Positions 18,041 through 29,173 of a stretch of 64,000 bases of DNA are shown here, in pieces. The stretch is from Clavibacter tessellarius (GTDB lineage Bacteria > Actinomycetota > Actinomycetes > Actinomycetales > Microbacteriaceae). Position 1 is the stretch's first letter; each line of letters opens with the position of its first letter. Below the pieces are notes generated by a model. It was not told where the DNA came from, ran no database searches, and saw nothing but the letters and a program-made list of their open reading frames with translations. Made by a program: the position numbers and the translations under genes. The DNA is taken from positions 1 to 64,000 of the forward strand of contig NZ_LQXA01000028.1 in assembly GCF_001618005.1 (NCBI RefSeq). Direction: 5' to 3'.

Positions 18041-19135
18041 TTACTTGATGGACGCGACCGCGGTCTTGACCTGCGCGGCGACCGTGTCGGACAGCGGCGC
18101 GGCGCCGGCCTTCTCGGCGGCGAGCTTCTGGCCCTCGGCGCCGGTCACGTACTCGAAGTACGAGCGGACGAGCTCGCCCACGGCGGCGTCCTTGTACTGC
18201 TGGCAGCCGATGAGGTAGCTGACCAGGACGATCGGGTACACGCCGGCCTGGGTGGAGGTGTGGTCGATCTTGATCGCGATGTCGTTCTCCGCGCGGCCGG
18301 TCTCCTCCGGGGAGGCCTCGACGATCGCGGACGCGGCCTCGGGCGAGTACGCGACGAAGTCGTCGCCGACCTTCACCTTGGCGGTGCCGAGGGAACCGGC
18401 GCGCGACGCGTCGGCGTAGCCGATGACATTGGTGCCGCCGTTGACGGCGTCGATGACGCCGGACGTGCCCTGGGCCGCCTCGCCGCCCGGGTAGGGCCAC
18501 TTGCCGCTGGAGGCGGCGTCCCACACGGTGGGGGCGACGGCCTTGAGGTAGTCCCCGAAGTTCTGCGTGGTGCCCGAGTCGTCCGAGCGGTGCACGGCCG
18601 TGATGGGGGCGTCCGGCATCTTCGCGTCGGGGTTGAGGGCCGTGATGGCCTTGTCGTTCCACTTCGTGATGGTGCCCTTGAAGATGCCCGCGGCCGTGGC
18701 GGCGTCGAGGTTGAGCTCCGAGACGCCGTCGATCTTGAAGACCATGGCGATGGGGGAGATGTAGTTGGGGAGGTCGATGGCGGAGGTGCCGTCGGCGCAC
18801 TGGCCGAAGGTGCCGGTGAGCTCGTCGGTCTTGAGCGCGCGGTCGGAGCCGGCGAAGTTGGCGTTCTGGCCGCCGGCCATGAAGGCCTCGCGTCCGGCGC
18901 CGGATCCGTCGGGCGAGTAGTTGACGGTGACGCCGGTGTTGGTGGTCTGGAAGGCCTTGGCCCAGGCCTCCTGGGCCGAGCCCTGCGCGGACGAGCCGAT
19001 GCCGTTGAGCGTGCCCTGGAGCGTGGACGCCGAGGAGCCGCCCGCCGCGGGGGCCTCGTTGGCGGCGCAGGAGGAGAGGGCGAGGGCGGTGACGGCGGCG
19101 AGCGCTGCTGCGCTGCCGAGACGCGAGATCTTCAC
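18041..19135 (-). CDS. pstS: Phosphate-binding lipoprotein PstS
   Basis: This extracellular lipoprotein captures phosphate for PstCAB. The 364-residue product begins with a signal peptide ending in the lipobox LSSC (lipid-anchored Cys23), followed by a Ser/Ala linker and the binding domain with GIGSSAQGSAQEAW, the phosphate loop SPDGSGAGREAF, SDRALK, and HRSDDSGTTQNF. The start is GTG at 19135 with a GGAAGG ribosome site; an upstream extension would destroy the signal peptide. A PHO box lies about 100 bp upstream. Confidence 0.96.
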   Translation of the reverse strand: MKISRLGSAAALAAVTALALSSCAANEAPAAGGSSASTLQGTLNGIGSSAQGSAQEAWAKAFQTTNTGVTVNYSPDGSGAGREAFMAGGQNANFAGSDRALKTDELTGTFGQCADGTSAIDLPNYISPIAMVFKIDGVSELNLDAATAAGIFKGTITKWNDKAITALNPDAKMPDAPITAVHRSDDSGTTQNFGDYLKAVAPTVWDAASSGKWPYPGGEAAQGTSGVIDAVNGGTNVIGYADASRAGSLGTAKVKVGDDFVAYSPEAASAIVEASPEETGRAENDIAIKIDHTSTQAGVYPIVLVSYLIGCQQYKDAAVGELVRSYFEYVTGAEGQKLAAEKAGAAPLSDTVAAQVKTAVASIK

Positions 19136-19230
19136 GTGGGGGAGCCTTCCGGGTGATTCGTGCTGTGACGGAGCCGGTGCGGGCTCCTCCGAGACGCTAT
19201 GTCGGGCTCTTGACGGGCTCGGCCGATTCC

Positions 19231-19248
19231 GGTGAACGGGAGGTGAAC
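19231..19248 (-). promoter_or_regulatory. PHO box upstream of pstS
   Basis: On the minus strand two exact GTTCACC repeats start 11 bases apart (19248-19242 and 19237-19231), the spacing of PhoP/RegX3 direct-repeat sites in Actinobacteria. A CATAGC hexamer near 19201-19196 is a candidate -10 element downstream. Confidence 0.85.
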
Positions 19249-19330
19249 AGACCGCGCGGATCGGCACGGGCTCAGGCGCGCGGGCGCACAGTGGTCGGTC
19301 GGGCAGATGCCCGAGGGATCCCGCGGCGCC

Positions 19331-20272
19331 TCAGGCGGTGGGTCCGTACGTCTCCACCGCGAGGATCCCGGCCTCCGGGTCGGACGCCGACAGGTGCACC
19401 ACGGAGAACTCGGCCGGCGACAGCATGCCGGCTCGCGGCATGCGGCTGGCCGCCGGCGTCGAGGTGGCGAGCGCGATCTCGTGCAGGATCTCGGGCAGCA
19501 CGGGGCTGTGGCTGCACAGCACGGCGCTCCGGGCCTTGCGCACGCGCTTCGCGACGGTCGCCCGCACGGATCCGCCGTCGGACTCGTACGCGTCCTGGCT
19601 GATGCCCGCGTCCTCCTTCACGCGGCGGCCGAGCGCCTCCGCGAGCGGCGCGACCGTCTGCAGGCAGCGCTCGGCCGTGCTGCTCGTGATGACGCGCGGG
19701 CCGAAGGCGGCGAGGGTCGGCACGATGGAGGCGGCCTCGGCGCGCCCGCGGACGCTCAGCGGCCGTCCGGCGTCGCGGCCGTCCCACTCGTACGGCTGCA
19801 CGGCATGGCCGTGGCGCAGGGCGATGAGGGCGAAGGAGCGGTGCGATCCGGTCTCGACGAGGCCGGCGAAGAGGTCGAGCATGTCTATCTCGCCCGGGTA
19901 GTCGAGGCGCTTGCGGGCATTGGGGATCGAGACCCACTCGATGCTCTCCACCTCGTCCCCCGGCTCGAAGCGGCCGGCCTCGAGGACCGCCTCGGTCGCC
20001 TCGGCGGCCCAGTAGTGCACGGCCTTGCGGCGCCCGCCGGAGATGCCGTACTCGATGGCGCCCAGGGGCACGCCGAGCGCGACCCGGTAGCCGGTCTCCT
20101 CGTGCACCTCGCGGACGGCGGTCTGCGGGAGGGTCTCGCCGGGATCGACCTTGCCCTTCGGGAGGGAGGTGTCGCGGAGGCGCGTGCGGTGGATGATGAG
20201 CACCCGGATCCGGCCGTCGACCACGCGCCAGACGACGGCGCCGGCGGCGAGCACGGTGGGGCGGGGTGTCAC
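19331..20272 (-). CDS. mutT1: MutT1-type Nudix hydrolase fused to a histidine phosphatase
   Basis: The 313-residue product joins an N-terminal Nudix domain, whose box reads GETLPQTAVREVHEETGY (with the preceding Gly-Lys-Val-Asp-Pro), to a C-terminal SixA-like histidine phosphatase with LRHGHA and the later CSHSPVLPE segment. The same two-domain layout occurs in mycobacterial MutT1, which degrades oxidised guanine nucleotides and diadenosine polyphosphates, and there too the gene adjoins ppk. The GTG at 20272 follows a TAACGT box by seven bases, which fixes the start and suggests a separate leaderless promoter. Confidence 0.9.
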   Translation of the reverse strand: MTPRPTVLAAGAVVWRVVDGRIRVLIIHRTRLRDTSLPKGKVDPGETLPQTAVREVHEETGYRVALGVPLGAIEYGISGGRRKAVHYWAAEATEAVLEAGRFEPGDEVESIEWVSIPNARKRLDYPGEIDMLDLFAGLVETGSHRSFALIALRHGHAVQPYEWDGRDAGRPLSVRGRAEAASIVPTLAAFGPRVITSSTAERCLQTVAPLAEALGRRVKEDAGISQDAYESDGGSVRATVAKRVRKARSAVLCSHSPVLPEILHEIALATSTPAASRMPRAGMLSPAEFSVVHLSASDPEAGILAVETYGPTA

Positions 20273-20299
20273 GCCTGCCACGTTAGCCGGATCGGCGTC

Positions 20300-20338
20300 G
20301 CGGTCGGCGCCCCCGGAGGACCCGGGAGCGCCGACCGC
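20300..20338 (-). terminator. Hairpin terminator downstream of ppk
   Basis: An 11-bp stem (GCGGTCGGCGC at 20300-20310 with GCGCCGACCGC at 20328-20338) encloses an inner CCGG pairing. It lies between the ppk stop and the mutT1 promoter and should stop ppk transcripts. Confidence 0.6.
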
Positions 20339-20361
20339 AGGTGCCCGGTGCGGCGATGCGC

Positions 20362-22542
<2,181 letters not shown>

Positions 22543-22584
22543 CCGCCCATCATGGCATCGCGGTGCGCGCTCCACCCTCCGGCA

Positions 22585-22602
22585 GGTGAACGCACGGTGA
22601 AC
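22585..22602 (-). promoter_or_regulatory. PHO box upstream of ppk
   Basis: On the minus strand two exact GTTCACC repeats lie 11 bases apart (22602-22596 and 22591-22585), about 30-45 bases before the candidate -10 at 22554-22549. This is the position expected for an activator that replaces a -35 element. Confidence 0.85.
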
Positions 22603-22632
22603 CGCCCCCGGGAGGGTGCTGGGGAGGGTGGA

Positions 22633-23547
22633 TCAGGCGCGGCGGTACTGGACGTCGACCGCGGCGTCGCGGAAGGCGGCCCGGCGGTACAGCGCGAGGG
22701 CGGGCGCGTTGTCCGCCTCGACGTAGAGGTCGACCTCGTCGTGGCCGCGCTCGGCCAGGAGGTCGAGGCCGGCGGCCAGGAGGGCGGATCCGAGGCCGCG
22801 TGAGGCGCGGTCGGGATCGACGCCCAGCACGTAGACCTCCGCCTGGCCGTCCTCCACCTTCAGCCAGTGGAAGCCGACGAGCCGGCCGTCGCCGTCGCGG
22901 GCGAGCAGCAGGGTCGAGGGGTCGCCCCAGGGCTCGGCCATGCGCTCGTCGAGGTCGCGCCGGGTCATCCGGCCCTGCTCCGGGTGGCTGGCGAAGGCGC
23001 GCGCGTTGAGCGCGACCCAGTCGTCCGCGTCGTCCGGGGTGGAGGAGGAGAGCGCGAGGCCCGCGGGCATCGGGCGCTCGCCGAGCCCCGCACGCGCCTC
23101 GGCGACCGACGCGCGCAGCTGCAGCAGCTCGCGTGCGCGGTCGAGGCCGGTCGCCGCCGCCATGGCGCGGGCACCCGGGTGGTCGCCGTGCGCCCAGACC
23201 GAGACGGGGGAGCCGCCGGCCTCGGCGAGCACGGCGTCCAGCAGCGCGCGGCCGACGCCCAGGCGACGGTGCTCCGGATCCACGACCAGCTCGGCCTCGA
23301 CGCCCTCGTCCCCGCGCGCGACGACGGCGGCCCCGATCGGCCGGCCGTCCGGACCCGGCGCGACGAGCGCGCGCGGGCCGTCGTCCGCGCCGAGGGTCAG
23401 GCGGGTCTGCTCGTTGAAGGCGGCCGGGCCGTCGACGGATCGGGCGCGGTCGGCGAGCGCGAGCACGCGCCGGACGGTCTCGGGCGACGCGTCGACGGCG
23501 GCGACGCGCGGGACGTCAGCTGCCGACGGGGGCGGGAACGCGCTCAC
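22633..23547 (-). CDS. mshD: Mycothiol synthase
   Basis: This enzyme acetylates Cys-GlcN-Ins to give mycothiol, the main low-molecular-weight thiol of Actinobacteria. The 304-residue product is a tandem GNAT protein: [21 protein letters not shown] near residue 90 in the N-terminal domain and [18 protein letters not shown] near 245 in the catalytic C-terminal domain, ending [19 protein letters not shown]. The GTG at 23547 overlaps the end of glnR by 32 bases; no better internal start was found. The glnR-mshD order also occurs in mycobacteria. Confidence 0.92.
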   Translation of the reverse strand: MSAFPPPSAADVPRVAAVDASPETVRRVLALADRARSVDGPAAFNEQTRLTLGADDGPRALVAPGPDGRPIGAAVVARGDEGVEAELVVDPEHRRLGVGRALLDAVLAEAGGSPVSVWAHGDHPGARAMAAATGLDRARELLQLRASVAEARAGLGERPMPAGLALSSSTPDDADDWVALNARAFASHPEQGRMTRRDLDERMAEPWGDPSTLLLARDGDGRLVGFHWLKVEDGQAEVYVLGVDPDRASRGLGSALLAAGLDLLAERGHDEVDLYVEADNAPALALYRRAAFRDAAVDVQYRRA

Positions 23548-24208
23548 TGTCCTCCTCGTACACGTTGAAGCGGTAGCCGACGTTGCGCACCGTGCCGATG
23601 AGCGACTCGAGGTCGCCGAGCTTGGCCCGGAGGCGCCGCACGTGCACGTCGACCGTGCGCGTGCCGCCGAAGTAGTCGTATCCCCACACCTCGCTGAGCA
23701 GCTGCTCGCGCGTGAAGACGCGCGAGGGGTGGCTGGCGAAGAAGCGGAGCAGCTCGAACTCCTTGAACGTGAGGTCGAGCGGCTTGCCGTGCACCTTGGC
23801 GGAGTAGCTCGCCTCGTCGATGACCACGCCGGACGCCTGGATCCGGCTGCCCGTGTGCTCCTGGGCAGCCCGGCCGATGACGAGGCGCACGCGGGCGTCC
23901 ACCTCGGCGGGGCCGGCCGAGTCGAGGATCACGTCGGTGGCGCCCCAGTCGGCGCTGACCGCCGTGAGGCCGCCCTCGGTGAGCACGAGGATGAGGGGCG
24001 TGCCGCCGCCCGTGGTGGTGAGGATCTTGCAGAGCGACTTCGCGCTGGCGAGGTCGCGGCGGGCGTCGACGAGCACCAGGTCGGCCGCGGGGGCGTTGAC
24101 GAGGCTCGCGGCGTCCGCCTGGATGTGCCGCGTCCGGTGGCTGAGGAGCCCGAGCGCCGGGAGCACGTCGGTGTCCGCGGACGAGGTCAGGATCAACAGC
24201 TGGGCCAC
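23516..24208 (-). CDS. glnR: GlnR, orphan OmpR-type nitrogen regulator
   Basis: The 230-residue product has an atypical receiver domain with [10 protein letters not shown] and [10 protein letters not shown] (Asp48) but without the full acidic phosphorylation pocket, and a winged-helix DNA-binding domain with [13 protein letters not shown] and [22 protein letters not shown]. These features match GlnR, the global regulator of nitrogen assimilation, which acts without a cognate kinase. No histidine kinase is adjacent. The GTG at 24208 has a strong GGAGG ribosome site; an extension to 24358 lacks support. Confidence 0.9.
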   Translation of the reverse strand: MAQLLILTSSADTDVLPALGLLSHRTRHIQADAASLVNAPAADLVLVDARRDLASAKSLCKILTTTGGGTPLILVLTEGGLTAVSADWGATDVILDSAGPAEVDARVRLVIGRAAQEHTGSRIQASGVVIDEASYSAKVHGKPLDLTFKEFELLRFFASHPSRVFTREQLLSEVWGYDYFGGTRTVDVHVRRLRAKLGDLESLIGTVRNVGYRFNVYEEDSERVPAPVGS

Positions 24209-24261
24209 AGGGATCCTCCATGGATGAATTGACCCCATGATACGTGGGGCAGGATTGTGGG

Positions 24262-24528
24262 GTGACCTCCCCCCTGCGCAGCATCGTCCCCGTCTGGCTC
24301 GCCGCCGTGGTCGGCGCGGTCGTGGTGGCCGTGGCGGTCGGACCCGTCGACGCGCCACGGTGGTTCCCGCTCGTGCTCGCGACGTGCGTCGTGGCGACGT
24401 TCGTGATCCAGCTGGCGCTGCCCCGCAAGACCGGCTTCGTCGACCGCGCCACCGGCAGCGTCGTCGGCGCCGTGCTCGTGCTCGCGGCGGCCACGGTCGT
24501 CGTGCTCCTGCTGGCCGCCGCGGCCTGA
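24262..24528 (+). CDS. Small three-TM membrane protein next to glnR
   Basis: The 88-residue product is almost entirely hydrophobic, with three predicted membrane helices (about 6-25, 33-50 and 64-86) and the charged loop [15 protein letters not shown] do not recognise a family. It is divergent from glnR, with 53 bp between the start codons, so the two share a promoter region. GTG at 24262 is preferred; GTG at 24244 would add six residues. Confidence 0.6.
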   Translation: MTSPLRSIVPVWLAAVVGAVVVAVAVGPVDAPRWFPLVLATCVVATFVIQLALPRKTGFVDRATGSVVGAVLVLAAATVVVLLLAAAA

Positions 24529-24570
24529 TCCACCGGTCCGGCGCGTCCGCCCGTGGGGTAGATTGAGGCC

Positions 24571-24687
24571 ATGTCGTCGCTGCTTGCTCTGGAACTCTTC
24601 TTCACCGGACTGCTGGTCCTGGCGAGCCTCTCCATCGGCTGGGTGTCGCTCGTCGTGGTCTACAACCTCTTCCGCGGCCAGCGCTGA
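24571..24687 (+). CDS. 38-residue single-pass membrane microprotein
   Basis: A 38-codon ORF encodes a protein with one membrane helix (about 8-31) and a basic end (FRGQR). A TAGATT box sits exactly six bases before the ATG, the leaderless arrangement seen before many genes here, so the ORF is probably expressed. It starts the run of nitrobindin-ygfZ-FUSC genes, with the next start only 11 bases after its stop. Function is unknown. Confidence 0.6.
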   Translation: MSSLLALELFFTGLLVLASLSIGWVSLVVVYNLFRGQR

Positions 24688-24698
24688 CCGCGCGCCGC

Positions 24699-25298
24699 AT
24701 GATCGAGATCCCCACCGGCCTCCCCGCCGAGCTCGTCCCGCTCTCCTGGCTCCTCGGGGTCTGGGAGGGCACCGGCGTCGTCGAGTACGCCGTCGGCGAG
24801 GAGATGGTGCGCCGCGAGTTCGGCCAGCGCATCAGCTTCAGCCACGACGGCCTGCCCCACCTCAACTACTCCTCCTACGCCTGGCTCGAGGGCGACGACG
24901 GGCCCGTGCCGTTCGTCACCGAGACCGGCTACTGGCGGCTGCGACGCCGCGTCACCGACGGCGACCCGGGCCCCGCCATGCTGCCGCCCGCGGGCGAGCG
25001 CCCCTTCACCACGGCCGACGAGGTCGAGACCCTCCGGAACGCGGAGGGCGGCTTCGACGTCGAGGTCGCGCTCGTGCATCCCGGCGGCGTCAGCGAGCTG
25101 TACGTCGGCCAGGTGAAGAGCGCGCGCATCGACCTCGCGACCGACGCGGTCATGCGCACCGAGGGAGCCAAGGAGTACACGGGCGCCACCCGGCTCTACG
25201 GCCTCGTGGAGCGCGACCTCCTCTGGGCGTGGGACATCGCGGCCCTCGGCCAGCCGCTGCGCACGCACGCCTCCGGGCGGGTGGCGCATGTCGACTGA
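24699..25298 (+). CDS. Nitrobindin-like FABP/THAP4 heme protein
   Basis: The 199-residue product is a beta-barrel of the nitrobindin family (formerly DUF1794). The family motif GxWxGxG appears as GVWEGTG at 20-26, followed by the barrel strands and a C-terminal histidine-containing segment (RTHASGRVAHVD). Bacterial and human nitrobindins bind ferric heme and isomerise peroxynitrite to nitrate. The stop overlaps the ygfZ start by 11 bases, so both are probably co-translated. The same pairing is seen in mycobacteria. Confidence 0.85.
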   Translation: MIEIPTGLPAELVPLSWLLGVWEGTGVVEYAVGEEMVRREFGQRISFSHDGLPHLNYSSYAWLEGDDGPVPFVTETGYWRLRRRVTDGDPGPAMLPPAGERPFTTADEVETLRNAEGGFDVEVALVHPGGVSELYVGQVKSARIDLATDAVMRTEGAKEYTGATRLYGLVERDLLWAWDIAALGQPLRTHASGRVAHVD

Positions 25299-26439
25299 CC
25301 CGGATCCCGTCCTCCGCTCCCCGTTCCTCGACCTGCCCGGCGCCGTCGCCGCGGAGGGCCCGGACGCCGGCGTGCCCGCGCACATCGGATCGCTCGTCGC
25401 GGAGCAGCGCGCCCTCGCCGCCGGCACCGCGGTCGTCGACCTCTCGCACCGGGCGGTCCTCTCCATCACCGGCGAGGACAGGCTCACGTGGCTCGACTCC
25501 ATCACCAGCCAGTCGCTCCGCGATCTGGCCCCCGGCGACTCCGCCGAGACCCTCTTCCTCGACCAGAACGGCCGGCTCGAGCACGCGGTCGGCGTGCTCG
25601 ACGACGGCGTCAGCACGTGGCTCCTCCTGGGCGCGGGAGACGCGGCCGCCCTGCTCGCCTACCTGCAGCGGATGCGCTTCATGCTCCGCGTCGAGCCCGC
25701 CGACCGCACGGCCGAGCTCGCGGTGATCGGCACGCTCGGCGAGCCCGACCTGCCCGTCGCCGCGCCCGCCGGGGTGCCGCTCGTCTGGCGGGATCCGTGG
25801 GGCGCCGTCGTGCCCGGCGGCCACCAGTACGCGACCTCGGCCGCGCATCCGGCCGCCGGCTGGACCTGGAGCGAGCGGCTCGTCCCGCGCACCGAGCTCC
25901 CGGCCCTCGCCGCGCGCGCCGCCTCCGGGGAGCTGCCGGTCGCCGGCGCGCTCGCCGCCGAGGCGCTCCGCATCGCCGCGTGGCGCCCGCGCTTCGCGAC
26001 CGAGGTCGACGACCGCACCATCCCGCACGAGCTCGACTGGCTGCGCAGCGCCGTGCACCTCAGCAAGGGCTGCTACCGCGGACAGGAGACGGTCGCCAAG
26101 GTGTACAACCTCGGCCGGCCGCCGCGCCGTCTCGTGCTCCTGCACCTCGACGGGTCGGACGCGGTCCTGCCCGGCACCGGATCCGAGGTGCGGCTCCCCG
26201 CCGAGGCCGACGGGACCCCCGGCGAGGTCGTCGGCGCCGTCACCTCGAGCGCCCTGCACCACGAGCTCGGTCCCGTCGCGCTCGCCGTGGTGCGCCGCAA
26301 CGTGGATCCCGCCGCGCAGCTCGAGGTGGTCGCCGACGACGTGCGCGTCCAGGCCGCGCAGGACGTGATCGTGCCCACCGACGCCGGCCGCTCGGCCGAC
26401 GTCCCCCGCCTGCCGCGGCTCGGTGCGGTCCGCCGCTGA
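25288..26439 (+). CDS. ygfZ: YgfZ/GcvT-type folate-binding Fe-S assembly protein
   Basis: The 383-residue product carries the YgfZ signature KGCYRGQE at 260-267, including the reactive cysteine, in a GcvT-like fold. YgfZ proteins use folate and help maintain certain iron-sulfur enzymes, especially under oxidative stress. The N-terminal RAVLSITGEDRLTWLDSITSQ is characteristic of the family. It overlaps the nitrobindin gene by 11 bases and the next transporter-like gene by 17 bases, so it sits in the middle of a compact operon. Confidence 0.9.
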   Translation: MSTDPDPVLRSPFLDLPGAVAAEGPDAGVPAHIGSLVAEQRALAAGTAVVDLSHRAVLSITGEDRLTWLDSITSQSLRDLAPGDSAETLFLDQNGRLEHAVGVLDDGVSTWLLLGAGDAAALLAYLQRMRFMLRVEPADRTAELAVIGTLGEPDLPVAAPAGVPLVWRDPWGAVVPGGHQYATSAAHPAAGWTWSERLVPRTELPALAARAASGELPVAGALAAEALRIAAWRPRFATEVDDRTIPHELDWLRSAVHLSKGCYRGQETVAKVYNLGRPPRRLVLLHLDGSDAVLPGTGSEVRLPAEADGTPGEVVGAVTSSALHHELGPVALAVVRRNVDPAAQLEVVADDVRVQAAQDVIVPTDAGRSADVPRLPRLGAVRR

Positions 26440-27544
26440 GCGCGCGCGGGAGCGGTCGGCCCGTGCCGCCCGCACCCTGAGGCACCGGGCGGATCCGCGC
26501 GCCGCGCTCCTGCGCCTGTGGGGATCCGCGCCCGCCGCCCTGCAGATCGCCATCGCCGCCACGGGTGGCTGGGCCTTCGCGCACCACGTGCTCGGCCACG
26601 ACACCCCGCTGCTCGCGACGACCGTCACCATCACGAGCCTCGGCTTCGTGCGTGACGCCCGGCCCGTGCGCGTGCTCGAGACGGCGATCGGCATGACCGT
26701 GGGCATCACGCTCAGCGAGGTGCTGCTGCTCGGGATCGGGCGGGGAGCGTGGCAGCTGTTCGTCATCATCCTGGCGACGCTGCTGGTCGCGCGGCTGCTG
26801 TCGTCGAACGCGGCGTTCGCGGTGGCGGCGGGCGTGCAGGCCGTCCTGGTGGCGCTCCTGCCCGCGCCGCCCGGCGGCGTGTTCGTGCGCAGCGTCGACG
26901 GGCTCGTGGGCGGCGCGGTGGCCCTGCTCGCGACGGCGCTCATCCCGCGGGATCCGCGCCGGCAGGCGATCCGCGAGGCCCGCCGCGTCTTCTCCGAGTG
27001 CTCGTACGCGCTCACGTCGCTCGTCACGGCGCTGCGGCTCGGCGACGCGACCGCGGCCGACCGCGCGCTCGACCGGCTGCGGCGCACCCAGCCGCTCATC
27101 GACGCGTGGAGCGCCGCGGCGGACTCGGCCATCTCGATCGCGCGCATCTCCCCGTTCCTCCGCCGTCACCTGCCGGAGCTGCGCGCCCAGCGGCGCGTGC
27201 TCGACGGCATGGACCTCGCGGTGCGGAACCTGCGCGTCATCTCGCGGCGCATCGACTTCCTCGTGGTCGACGGGGTGAGGCGGCCGGTGCTCGCGGAGCT
27301 GCTGGCCACCGTGTCCAACGGCGTCAACCTCCTCGGCCAGAGCTTGACCGACCCGTCGGCCGCGCCGCTCGCGCAGCAGAACCTCGTGCTCGTGGCCGTG
27401 CGGTTGGATCCGAGGGAGCTCATCCCCGGGGCGCCCGTCGGCGAGGTGATGCTCGTGATGCTGCTGCGTCCGCTCCTCGTCGACCTCCAGGTCGCGGCGG
27501 GCGTCGACGCGGAGACCGCCCGGGCGGCGCTGCCGGAGGTCTGA
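26423..27544 (+). CDS. FUSC/aromatic-acid-exporter-like membrane protein
   Basis: The 373-residue product has a cluster of about six membrane helices in residues 35-180 (including LQIAIAATGGWAFAHHVLG and a TPLLATTVTITSLGF segment) followed by a helical cytoplasmic domain. This half-size layout matches FUSC/ArAE family exporters. Substrate is unknown. The GTG at 26423 lies inside the end of ygfZ, and no closer ribosome site stands out. Confidence 0.8.
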   Translation: MRSAAERARERSARAARTLRHRADPRAALLRLWGSAPAALQIAIAATGGWAFAHHVLGHDTPLLATTVTITSLGFVRDARPVRVLETAIGMTVGITLSEVLLLGIGRGAWQLFVIILATLLVARLLSSNAAFAVAAGVQAVLVALLPAPPGGVFVRSVDGLVGGAVALLATALIPRDPRRQAIREARRVFSECSYALTSLVTALRLGDATAADRALDRLRRTQPLIDAWSAAADSAISIARISPFLRRHLPELRAQRRVLDGMDLAVRNLRVISRRIDFLVVDGVRRPVLAELLATVSNGVNLLGQSLTDPSAAPLAQQNLVLVAVRLDPRELIPGAPVGEVMLVMLLRPLLVDLQVAAGVDAETARAALPEV

Positions 27545-27693
27545 CGGCGCGGAGGAGGCCTTGTGCGGTCTCCGCCCGACGATCGTCTGACCGCCCTAGT
27601 GTCAGGCCCACCACGGGCACCGGTCCCCGCGGCATCTGCGCATCGACGTGCTCGCACGCCGACCGCCCGTCGTGACGGTCCTGCGGAGAACGT

Positions 27694-27702
27694 CCCCCCC
27701 CC
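27694..27702 (+). repeat. Nine-C homopolymer in the metalloprotease leader
   Basis: Nine consecutive cytosines lie 26 bases upstream of the metalloprotease ATG, outside the coding region. Slippage here could alter the leader or promoter spacing but not the reading frame. Confidence 0.8.
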
Positions 27703-27728
27703 GCTCCGGCGGGTCTGACAGGAGCCCC

Positions 27729-29132
27729 ATGCGCATCACGAGACCGACGATCCTCTGCACCCTCGCGGTGCTCGCCATCGCTGCGGCCACCGCATCCCCC
27801 GCCGGCGCGGCGGGTCGCGGCACCACGACCGCGCCGTACCGGGTGGAGGCCGCGACCCCCAAGGGGCAGGCCGCGGTCGAGGAGGTCACCGCGGTCCTCG
27901 TCGCGCCACAGGGAATCGACCCGAACTACACCCCGGAGGACGTCGCGACGCGGCTCAGCCAGGCGGACGCCTACTACGCGAACGAGACGCACGGCCGCGT
28001 GCACATCAACGCCGCCTCCATCAGCGACTGGCAGGTCCCCGACGACCCGAACGTGCGCTGCGACGACTTCGCATCGATCAACGCCTTCGCCCTCCAGTAC
28101 TCGGGCTTCACGCCCGGTCCGGACAAGCACCTCATGGCGATGGTGCCGGAGAGCCTCTCGTGCGAGCGGTTCTCCAACGCGTCGGAGGGCGAGGGCGTGA
28201 ACGACGGCGGATTCCTCTTCATCGACGCCGACCTGCCGACCACGATCTCGCACGAGCTGGGGCACAACATGTCGCTGTTCCACGCGTCCTCGGTGCAGTG
28301 CTCCGACGCGTGGGATTACGACGAGCACGCCATGCCCGCCTCCTGCGCCCGTGACGAGTACGGGAACGACGCCGACCTGATGGGCCACGCGTACACGTTC
28401 CTGCCCTTCACCGCAGGCACGCTCGACCGCCTGGGGCTCATCTCGCATCGCGTCGTGCCCACGTGCGGGGCCGCGCGCCGCGTCACGATAAGCACCATGT
28501 CGAGCGGCTTCGACGCCCAGCGGATCATCTCCTGGGCGGATCCTCGGGACCCGTCCGTCAGCTGGTTCGTGCAGTACCGGGACGTCGTGGACGGGCAGGA
28601 GTACGCGAACGTCTACGACTCCCCGGCCGCGCCGCACGACGTGCGGCCGTCCGGTGTGCAGCTCTCGAGGACGGATCCGCTGTACCCCGAGGCCACCTCC
28701 ATCGCCGTGCGGCCGGGGGACACCTCGGAGATGGCCGAGCGCCTCGTGCCGGGTGACGAAGCGGACCTCCGTCACGGCATGTCGGTCCGCGTCGTGAGCA
28801 TGGACGAGGACGCGCATCGGGCGACGGTCGACGTGACCGTCCCTTGCGGCGCCGGGGGCCGCACCGTCGAGCCGCTGCGGAGCACCACCCCGTCGATGCC
28901 GACCGGCGCGATCATGCAGCAGGCTGTGGGCATGCCCCCGATGTGGGGCGCGGACCCGACCGAGGCGTCGGACGCGATGGCGGGGATGGACGGGATGTCC
29001 GGCATGGCCTCGATGTCGGGCATGTCGCAGATGCCGGCCATGACGGCGATGCCCGGGGCCTCCACGAGATCGGACGCCGAGTTCCCCGGCCCGCGCTGGA
29101 ACGTGGCGCGCATCCTCCGGCTGCCGTCCTGA
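27729..29132 (+). CDS. Secreted metzincin-type zinc metalloprotease with Met-rich C-terminus
   Basis: The 467-residue product has a Sec signal peptide (1-28, ending near SPAGAAG) and the zinc-binding motif HELGHNMSLFH at 175-185, which fits the metzincin consensus HExxHxxGxxH except that Leu replaces the Gly. A candidate Met-turn is DLMGHAY (216-222). It resembles gametolysin-like M11 peptidases. Paired cysteines suggest extracytoplasmic disulfides. Near the end (about 417-443) Met recurs every 3-4 residues (MDGMSGM, MSQMPAM). The ATG at 27729 has an AGGAG site. It is monocistronic. Confidence 0.85.
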   Translation: MRITRPTILCTLAVLAIAAATASPAGAAGRGTTTAPYRVEAATPKGQAAVEEVTAVLVAPQGIDPNYTPEDVATRLSQADAYYANETHGRVHINAASISDWQVPDDPNVRCDDFASINAFALQYSGFTPGPDKHLMAMVPESLSCERFSNASEGEGVNDGGFLFIDADLPTTISHELGHNMSLFHASSVQCSDAWDYDEHAMPASCARDEYGNDADLMGHAYTFLPFTAGTLDRLGLISHRVVPTCGAARRVTISTMSSGFDAQRIISWADPRDPSVSWFVQYRDVVDGQEYANVYDSPAAPHDVRPSGVQLSRTDPLYPEATSIAVRPGDTSEMAERLVPGDEADLRHGMSVRVVSMDEDAHRATVDVTVPCGAGGRTVEPLRSTTPSMPTGAIMQQAVGMPPMWGADPTEASDAMAGMDGMSGMASMSGMSQMPAMTAMPGASTRSDAEFPGPRWNVARILRLPS

Positions 29133-29142
29133 TCACCCGGGG

Positions 29143-29173
29143 CCGGGCGCCCCTGGGATCAGGAGGCGCCCGG
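29143..29173. terminator. Hairpin between metalloprotease and methyltransferase genes
   Basis: A 9-bp stem (CCGGGCGCC at 29143-29151 with GGCGCCCGG at 29165-29173) with a 13-nt loop spans the gap between convergent genes and includes the methyltransferase stop codon. Confidence 0.55.
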
